Of a stretch of 64,000 bases of DNA, positions 24,301 to 33,799 are shown piece by piece (the stretch's first letter is position 1; the number at the start of each line of letters is the position of its first letter). The notes below the pieces were generated by a model that was given only the letters and a program-made list of their open reading frames with translations, ran no database searches and was not told the origin of the DNA. The translations under genes were made by a program, and so were the position numbers. Origin of the DNA: Axinella damicornis (lineage: Eukaryota; Porifera; Demospongiae; Axinellida; Axinellidae). The DNA is taken from the NCBI GenBank assembly GCA_963931865.1, contig OZ007508.1, positions 11,964,781 through 12,028,780 of the forward strand, in the 5' to 3' direction.

Positions 24301-27300
24301 TACCATCTGATAAGGCTCTGTATGTAAACAGCCAATTGCAGGTGTTGGGACAGGTGATCTCACCCAAGAGTGCATAAGTAGATTGCCCTGAGACCTATTT
24401 ATGCGACCTATTTATGCGACCTATTTATGTGCTCTTGATATGGTTTAAACCCTTTTAGACCAAGTTAACAGCAAGGGACTGCCCCGTTGGCTCGGGCGCA
24501 TGGCCGCACGCGCAGTGCACGCACCGCTATTGTTGGGCGCATGGTCGCTTGCGCAGTACGCGCGGCGCTATTGTTCTTGAGACAACATGTTCGGCCACAT
24601 GTTCTGACCTCTGGTGACTGTTGAACATCTTGGACGTCTGTCGCTATCTTTTTTTTTCCTTTTCTTCCGCTGTGTTCTGCTGGTTCACAGCGTGATCAGT
24701 GAGGGCCGTCTGGAGGTGCATGCCACCTCCAGCACTCCTCCCCCTTGACCTGACCTTTTCAGGAGAGGGAAGGGGGGAGTGAGGTTTATGCCCTCACTTC
24801 CGCCAACTAACACTGGGTGTGTCCCGGTGGCCACATTTCCATGGAGGGGTGTTTCTGGTCCTGGCAGTCACGGTAAGCTGTTAATCTCACATACAAGAGC
24901 AAGTCTGCTGTGCAGCAAGTGTTTGTGGTGACTGGGCTGAAAACGAACCTTCTTGGTCTGCCAGCCATCCATCACTGCCCTGAACATTGCTGCCAGGGTT
25001 GATATCAACCACCAGCACACCGACTGACATACGGGAGAGATTTCCTCAAGTTCAGTGGGCTAGGCAACCTCAGGGAGCCATACGATATCAAACTCAAGCC
25101 GGATGGCAAGCCATACACTCTCTTCACACCTCGACACGTACCACTGCCACTGCGCACCAAAGTCAGTGAGGAACTTGCAAGAATGGAGGTGATGGGAGTT
25201 GTCTCAAAGGTGGATGAGCCTACTCCGTGGTGTGCGGGAATGGTAGAGGTTCCCAAGAAATCAGGCGCCATTCGCATATGTGTGGACCTGAAACCCCTCA
25301 ATGAAAGTGTCCAGAGATAGGTACACCCCCTTCCCAAGGTCGATGAGACACTTGCACAGCTAGCGGGAGCCAAGATCGATCTGCACGAATTCCACTCTCA
25401 TCAACCAAGTGACCCAAGAACTTCAGTTTGGTCTTGCCGAACTCGCACTTCTCTGGATTGAGTGTGGCCCACGCAGACTTGATTCGCTTGAGTACAGCTG
25501 TGAGTTGCTCGTCATGTTCGGCCTGACCTTTTCCAAAGACCAGCACGTCATCCATCTGGCAGACGACCCCATCTAGGCCGGAGGATTGTGCTCATTCTCT
25601 TTTGCACTGCTGAGGTAGCTTATTAAAGCATTACCGTCCAGACGGTGCAGAAGCTGTTGAAAAGCTCTGATGACCAATACTTGTCTCTGCTGTCCCATCG
25701 TGCAACTCCTCTCCCATGGTGCAACATCTCACCTGCTGAGCTTTCGATGGGGAGAGAGATCTGGTCAAATCTACCCCAGGTGAAGGAGAAACTCACTCCA
25801 CAATGGCCTTACCTGGAGAAATTCCGATCGTGCAACCGAGAGTTTAAGCGGAAGCAGAAGTCCAACTATGATCAACGCCAACGTAAATATTTCCGGAAAC
25901 GGGGGGTGTACGAATAAATATAGAGGAATCGTACAAAGTGTAGAAGGCCGACGAGACGCCTGGACCTCCACAAGCTGTCGAAGCGAGCAAAGGGAATGCC
26001 GAATGGAAGACAAAAAAATTATTACAGCGCTCACAGTTTCGCCACAAGGGTAAGTGCCAGTACAGGACGGCGATCACAACAGTGCGGTCAGAATCTTCAT
26101 GGCCCGAGAAGTACACCTGGACAACGTAAATGGCTGTACCCCCTATTGATTCGTAGACCCCCCATTTCTGAGAAAAAAAACGGTAATTTACGTACTGTAA
26201 TCAATTCGTACACGGGAAAATGAAATTATTGTTCTAATATTCGTACAGCGGGTCGCTCATGGGTGACGGTGGAGCCATCGGAGGTGAAGGGCCCTTGCGT
26301 TTCTCGAAGAAAGACAGCAGTACGAATTATTAGAAATTATACGTTAAGCAATTCGGTTCAATATCTCAGCTGATTTGCAACATCTATTCAGTGGACTGGA
26401 CTCGGGAATGGACTGTTGGACTGGACTCACATAAAGTTGCGCACTCGTCGTTTCTGAAATCCAGAACACAGGGAATTACGGAACGGCACAGGAAATATAC
26501 ACCTTCCACCATAGATAATAGCCTACCGAGTACACGAAGTTTAGCAACACAGCTGTCACTGTGTAGAAAGCCTGCCATGGTCCTACCATAGCCCAAGTAA
26601 TTAACTTCGTTTCAGTACGAATTCATAGATGGTCAGATGACAACTTCGAGGAACACACGGCGGTAATTGCTAGCGTACAATCAGCTTCTTGAACTATTTC
26701 CATGCTGCTGCCAAGGGCACTTCCGTTCCTGCTTTCCCACCTGCACTGCTACCTTCGATGATTCGTGTCCCCAGACCAAATATCCCATCTCAGTCTGTGA
26801 ACGAGCCAATTCAGTACAGGTCTAGTCGTTGCCTGCACTCTGGCAGGAAGGGCTGCTGGAACTGCGCTTAGTCCTGATATCGAGTCATGGTCGGCTGCCC
26901 CAAATTCAATTCATGTGATGGTAAGCATTTTAGTAGTGTTTCACGTTTCAAAATGATGAGCGCAGCTTTCCGTGAGTCCAGTCAACCGAACAGAGACGGC
27001 CTCTGTGGATGTGCTAAGCTTTCATGGCAACTTCACTGCTCTCTATCTTTTTGAACACTGTACATGTGCATAGCTAAATAATTGGGGCAAGCCTGAGCGA
27101 GCACGACACTAGCATGCATTCATTGCGCAAATGCGTGAATATATTGGCTAGAGCGATAAGTAAACCATGAACATTCTGCCTCCTCGGTGGTGACAACAAA
27201 GATGGAGACCTCTCGTGGACCTACTGCCGTGGGTGGCGTACCTGCTAGACTGCTTCAGCTAACCTGACTCACAGTTGCTGTGAGTGTATTTTTAGTGTCA

Positions 27301-27458
27301 TCATTTCCGTGGCATACTATGCTCACAATGCTCAGTCACATTCTGATGACAGTCATGCGCATGCATGCAACTGCTCCATGTCCTGCACGTGCATGCTTTC
27401 ACTCAGGCTCACTCCCCAATGTCCTGTATTCTGCTAGTTATTGACCTTAATGGTCTAT

Positions 27459-27495
<37 letters not shown>

Positions 27496-27566
27496 CTACA
27501 GCTAGCTCCCTCCGTATCTGCCCTTGATCCTACACACCAGCCAAGAGATACACTAATCCATGCTAC

Positions 27567-27599
<33 letters not shown>

Positions 27600-30500
27600 T
27601 AGAGGATTCATGGAACTAGAAATTTCAGCACTTCCACTCCAATCTAGCAGCCACCACAGATGGACAATGAGGATAGAATAACTTGTGGGACCACGACTAG
27701 CTGTTTCACACCTGAGACTGTTTCAGCTAACCAGATCACATTGCATTTACCTCTGGGGGCATCCATATCCATGGCAACATCATAGAGCAAGTCGTTCAGG
27801 GCTTCCACGTGGATGGGCTTGCCCTTCGGAGGACACCCGACAAAGTGCACGTCCTTGATGCGTGGGTAGGCCTTGCTGTGGTGCCTGCCGATGCGGTACT
27901 TCTCCAGCTTGTCGCGCCAGATCTTACACTTGTTGTCCCTCTGCACCCGGGGAATCTCATCCAGGTGGGTGCCCACCACCACAACCGTGGACCGTGGTGC
28001 CTTCGCCTGGAGGTGAAATGTACACAGTTGAGGTTAAAAATCACTATAGTCAAGGGCATGCAGTATTATTGTGTGTTTAAAGGAGCAATACATTACAGAT
28101 GCAGTAGGTGTGTCTGCACAAGCAATAGCAAACAACTAGTGCTGCCACGATAATATACATTAGAAAGCTTGACATGTCAAGATATAAATGGCACAATATT
28201 GAATCAGCTGATTGTTATATACAAGGATACAGCCTTGTAACAATACAGCTTGTTAATGCACAGAGGGCTTCCCATATACAGTGGTATATAGTTATTGTAA
28301 GTTTGACAGATGAGACTATACTTCAAACGTTTGGGCTTTCCCAGGGCAAGAACAGGAAGTTGTCAGAATGCCATGACCCAGGTGTGACCATGACCAAAGT
28401 CGATTTTCCTCAGGAAAATAAAATACAGGTACACCAGAATAGGGTATCATTCCCTGCCGGCTACTACTGGTATGGAAACAAGCGAAAGGGACCTGCCGAC
28501 CACCGAAGTGGGTAGACACATTACCACTGCAGAAAGTAATCAGTCTGATATGAACCTGAAGGCCAAGATTGTCCCGTTGAGAATTCAGAATCCGATGAGC
28601 AGCCCGATGAGCCAGAAGCCGAACCTCACCAGACATCTCCAACGAGGAGCAAGTCCAAGAATGGGGGCCACCAGATCATCAAGTCCCGGAAAGGGCAAAC
28701 TACCACAATTTGAGGAAGATGGTGACACCTCCCGCCTGCTACATGTAGAGCTTGGGGCAAGCTCTCTCGAGGGGGGGAGTGATGTCAATTGTAATTAGTT
28801 GACCTTTGTATTATTCCTGTTATGTAATGTGGAAATGACTGTGTGTAGTCGCGCGCCTATTGTTCCTTTTTTGTTATGTGGTAGTGCTCTATATTGACTA
28901 TTAGTACTGTCGTAATTATATTCATGTTTGTACAATTTCCTGTTTCCTCCAGTTGTAATTATTAAGTCGGTCAGTATCACTATTCTATGAAAGTCATTTG
29001 TCAATAATCAAGGTGTGCTTGGGGTTACCACATTATATAAACGGACACACATTGTTGTACATGGATTGATGTTCATGCAGCTTTGCCTTGAGTTGATAAA
29101 GTTTTGGAAAGTACAAGTCTGACGTGAGCGAGCGCTTTACAGCAGGCAGAGCAGCCGCAGCTGCTCCTCAGAGTCCATGTCCAGTGTGGCTGCCCGCCGA
29201 CGCCACAGACGCCATAGTTCATCCTCTTCCTCACTTGCCTCATCCTCATCCCATAGGACCAGGACATCCTCCAGTGCCAGCATCGAGTCCCATCGGTACC
29301 AACGTCGCAGTCGAGACCGCTACCAAGGCCGCCATCATGGCCATTGTCACCATAATCACCGCCACTACCACGGCAACATACCCCATTGGTCAGAGGAGGC
29401 AGGAGTAAGCTGCGTTCCACCTCTACCGCGACGATGGCAGCGGAGAATCCACAGGGGTGAGTATGTTAATTTTGATCGCTTGCTCCCTCCAGGCAATTCA
29501 CCCCCATTTACAGCAGCAAGGCAACAAAGGCAAAGGCATAGGCACCGGACCTGTGAGAGACTACGGAACCTGGCTCCAAGCTTGGAACTGATACCTCTGC
29601 ATACGTGTTGCGTATGACCCCACAATGGCAATGGAGCTGGTCTAGTACAAGACACTGGTTTGCATGCTGTTCACACACTACACACCTCTGGCATGTGTCA
29701 AATACGACCGCCATTTTCGACAGCCGCTGACCAGGACACATCCATCCGGTGGGATTGTCTCAAGGAGGATATATTTGTGTGGGCACTCACACGCCCATCC
29801 CACACGCACCCTGCAAAGTCAGGACTGACCACTCTTTGCGCGAGCTTGTTCATCATTCTGACAAATCCTGGGTTTCCAGGCTGCTAAAAGGTATGCAATT
29901 TGGGGTACACCTGGGTTACACTGGGCCCCACTGCCCCCTCTCCACTCGGAATTACACTGGGCCCCACTGCCCCCTCTCCACTCGAAATCTCCCCTCTGCC
30001 TTCCAGCACCCAGAGGCAGTCCACCAGGAGCTGCGCAAGGAGTGTTCCAAAGGACGCATCCTTGGACCATGCCCGGAACCACCTGTTCCAAACCTCCACT
30101 GCTCGGGCCTTGGTGCTGTGCCCAAGAAGGATGGGAGGTAGCGCATGAGCCTTCACCTGTCAGTCCCAGTGGGCAGCAGTATAAATGACTTCATAGACAA
30201 AGAGGAGTTTTCTCTGCACTACACCTCAGCTCCTCCGGGAACTGGGTGTTGGTGCACTAGACTCAAATCGGCCTTTCGGATATGGTCCCAGACAACTGGG
30301 AGCCCTTGGGTATGCACGGGAGGAATCAATACTATGTGGATACCTGTTTGCCGCTTGGGCTGCGGTCAGCCCCATTTCTCTGAGGTGGCCTCGGCCATCG
30401 AGTGGATCCTCAAGGAAAACTACGACCTCACCCACCTCATCTATTATCTGGACGATTATTTTCTAGCAGGACTGCCCTCGTCATCCCGCTGCGGGAACTA

Positions 30501-33500
30501 CTGCACAGGTTCCTCAAGGTTGCCGCGCGCCTGGGAGCCATGGTAGCAATGGAGAAGGTTGACGGACCCACCACCTTACTCCACTTCCTGGGGCTTTAGT
30601 TGGGCTCTGTTCACCAGGAGATCCGCCTTCTCCCAAGCAAGCTCCAGGAGCTACTGACCGAGCTCCAGCAGTTGGACCACAAGAAGAAAGCGACCAAATG
30701 CCAGCTTCTGTCCCTCATCGGCAAGCTAGCCTTTGCAGCCAGGGCAGTGCCGGCAGGTCGGTTGTTCATTTGCCGCCTCATCTGTCTCGGCACAACCGTC
30801 ACTCATGTTCACCACCGGATTCGCCTAAACACTGAAGCCAGGGCCGACATCCGGTGGTGGCTGACCATTTTACCATCATGGAATGGCACTGCAAAATTCA
30901 TTGACCCAGATCTAACCAACGCCTCCCTAGTCAGGGTTTTTTCCCTTGGGAAGTCAGCGGGCCCCTGGGTTACCAAATTTGCACCATTGAGGGCCCCCAG
31001 TGGCAGTTGTGTACCTACCATGCTGCTGATTCCCCCACATCAGTGGTCTCCGCTTGCTTATTGTTTTGGGGGTTCCACCTTCGGCGGTGCCCTACGGGCT
31101 GTCCTCCTAGGCCAATCCTCCGGCACAAGCAAGCAGGGGGCGCAGTTGCCAGGACTCTCTGGGTGTCGACCTGGTGGCCCCCTTGAAAGTCCAAATGATT
31201 AAATGTTTTGAAGTATCAGACCTGTCAAGCTTCCAATAACTATGGGAAGCCATTAAAGCCTATTTAGGTAGGTAAATAGTGAGCGATAAGTAGAAAATGT
31301 GGAGAAGTGGGTGGGAGTTTTTCAGTTGCTTGTCGCAGTCTGGTCGCAGATCGAACAAAGGCTATATTGTGGAGCATGCTCTGCGCCGCATGCGCACTTG
31401 TGACAGGAAGCGCTGCGCTAAGCGCCGTGCCGCTTTTGTGAGACTGGGAAGCTATGGTCCGGCTTCCACATTAACCTCACTCTGATTGTACATGCATTCA
31501 CAGGCGCCAGGGCGGTGCACTACGGGCTGTCCTCCTAGGCCAATCCTCCAGCACAAGCAAGCTGGGGGCGCAGTTGCCAGGACTCCCTGGGTGTTGACCT
31601 GGTGGCCGCCCCCTTGAAAGCCCAAATGATTAAAAGTTTGAAGTAGTCTATCTCATCAGACCTACAATAACTATGGGAAGCCTTCAGTACATTAACAAGC
31701 TGTATTGTTACAAGGAAGGTGGCATACCACAATCTGGTAACATGGCAACACTACACTTTGTGGTCTTATACTACAGCCGGGAGGGAACCTATAGCCACAT
31801 TCCCAGGTTGCGTGTCTCTGCCTGGGAATGAGGCTGGTACCTATTATACAAAGTCATCACACACACAGACATCTGGAGTAGATAGGCAAGGTCACATGAC
31901 AAGACAACAAAGCACCTGCAGGTTTTGCAGCCAAATGCTGATACTCTCAATGCCGTCATCCCCATCAAGCACATTCCACACCAGCACAAAGAGGGCCCGG
32001 TTGGTGAGGAAACACTGGTGCGTCAGATAGTACTCTTCCTGCAAAATATACCCCACCGGATTAGCAGCAGTTCACATGTACGTACACAGAATATACCCCA
32101 CCGGATTATCAGCAGTTCACATGTACACATAATATACCCCACCGGATTAGCAGAAATTCACATGTACACAGAATATACCCCACCGGATTAGCAGCAGTTC
32201 ACATGTACACAGAATATACCCCACCGGATTATCAGCAGTTCACATGTACGTACACAGAATATACCTCACTGGATGAGCAGCAGTTCACATGTACACAGAA
32301 TATACTTCACTGGATGAGCAGCAGTTCACATGTACACAGAATATACCTCACCGGATTAGCAGTTCACAAGCACATAGAACGTACGTATCAGACTGATACT
32401 TTGATAACCGATATTGCAAAGCATAATATTTTATCTGCCATATACGTACTGATAGCAAATCTGATATACATACAACTTTGGGAGCAATTTCAAACTTCCA
32501 TGTTCTTCTGACCAACAATTGCTGAATCGGCAATTAACAATTGCTGAATTGGCAATTAACAATTGCTGTACATGTACTGATCCGATTATCGGTGCATCAC
32601 TAACAAGCACTACTTACCTAATGGCACACAGCACAAACTAAAGCACCCGGCACTGTACTGGCTAGCTTTGTCAGATCCAAGGTCACGGACTTGATTATCA
32701 GTTAGACATTCATAAGGTCTCTCCCACCACCATACCTGTCCAGCAAAGTCCCACGTGTAGAAAGTGATTTTGAGAGCATTCCTCGGTGCACCATGCCTCT
32801 TTGAGCACACCCATTTCTCACACTCGATGCCAACTGTTGATGCCTTCTCTGTTGAAGAAAAGAAGCAGGGGGTGGGGTGTGTAGGTGCGGGTGGGGTGTG
32901 TAGGTATATAGGGTGGGGGGAAGGGATATGATCAACATTTAGAAAACACACACACTCACATACATATAGCCTCGTTCCCAGGCCGTCTGCCACTTCGAGT
33001 TGCATACGTGACCTTTGAACCCCCGTCAGATAAATATAAGTGGCAGAAGGCCTGGTACCATTCCTACGTCATTTACAAGCAAGGTGGACACGGTTGTGAA
33101 GCAACTCGACTACACGTATGCTCTTCCAGTTTATATTGCTACCACGAAGACAGCAACTTGATGCCAACTCAGCGCTAATGGGAATACAGCATGCACTAAC
33201 GTTTGACTACTCAGGTGTACCAAGTGCTTGCTGTAGAGAGCTATTGTAGTTACCTAGGCTACTACAACCGTACAAGGAGATCCATACCTGACGCCTCCAG
33301 TGGTCCACCACGGTAGCGTAAAAGCCTCGCTAGGAAACCTGCTGTTAGCCTTGAACTTCTGGCACATTGCCATTTTACATGAAACCGTGTCCACATACGT
33401 CATAACCGTGTCCACTTTGCTTGTAAATGACGTACGTAGGAGTGGTACCAGGCCTTCTATCAGCTTATCTGACAAGGGTTCAAAGGTCACATATGCGACT

Positions 33501-33550
33501 AAAAACGAAGTGGCAGAGGCCTGGGAACGAGGCTAACATACACACACATT

Positions 33551-33647
<97 letters not shown>

Positions 33648-33768
33648 ATACACAAACACCAACACACATAATTCTTCCGAGATGCATTGAGACAGAGACA
33701 ATGGTTCCAATAGCATTAATTTTGCATCCAGTTTTTATAACTTGAAATGTGTGCAAATGAAGGGCTTT

Positions 33769-33799
<31 letters not shown>

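Larger units (their letters stand above)
23320..25917 (+). mobile_element. Ty3/gypsy-type LTR retrotransposon remnant, rearranged
   Basis: Seen, in order: a gag start MEQFRLQPPEPLTPDDWRWW at 23376 with frame breaks and stops; zinc knuckles at about 23986-24085 (CxxCx4Hx4C then CxxCx4Hx3C); a protease word FKLDTGAEV at about 24220. Next come a foreign insertion of about 525 bp, then GLKTNLLGLPAIHH at about 24935, the start of reverse transcriptase on plus (about 25090-25376) and the RT active-site segment (QMDDVLVFGK) inverted on minus. The element ends with integrase words RATPLPWC...SPAELSMGR on plus at about 25695-25760. RNase H and the integrase core are missing. It is clearly inactive. 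It lies in the intron between Roco exons 7 and 8, antisense to the host gene. Confidence 0.85.

Noticed and set aside
29819..30156. Minus-strand frames across the DIRS RT
   Set aside because: Antisense shadows of the plus-strand RT with its diagnostic motifs.
33427..33690. His/Thr repeat ORF
   Set aside because: Translation of a (CA)n microsatellite.
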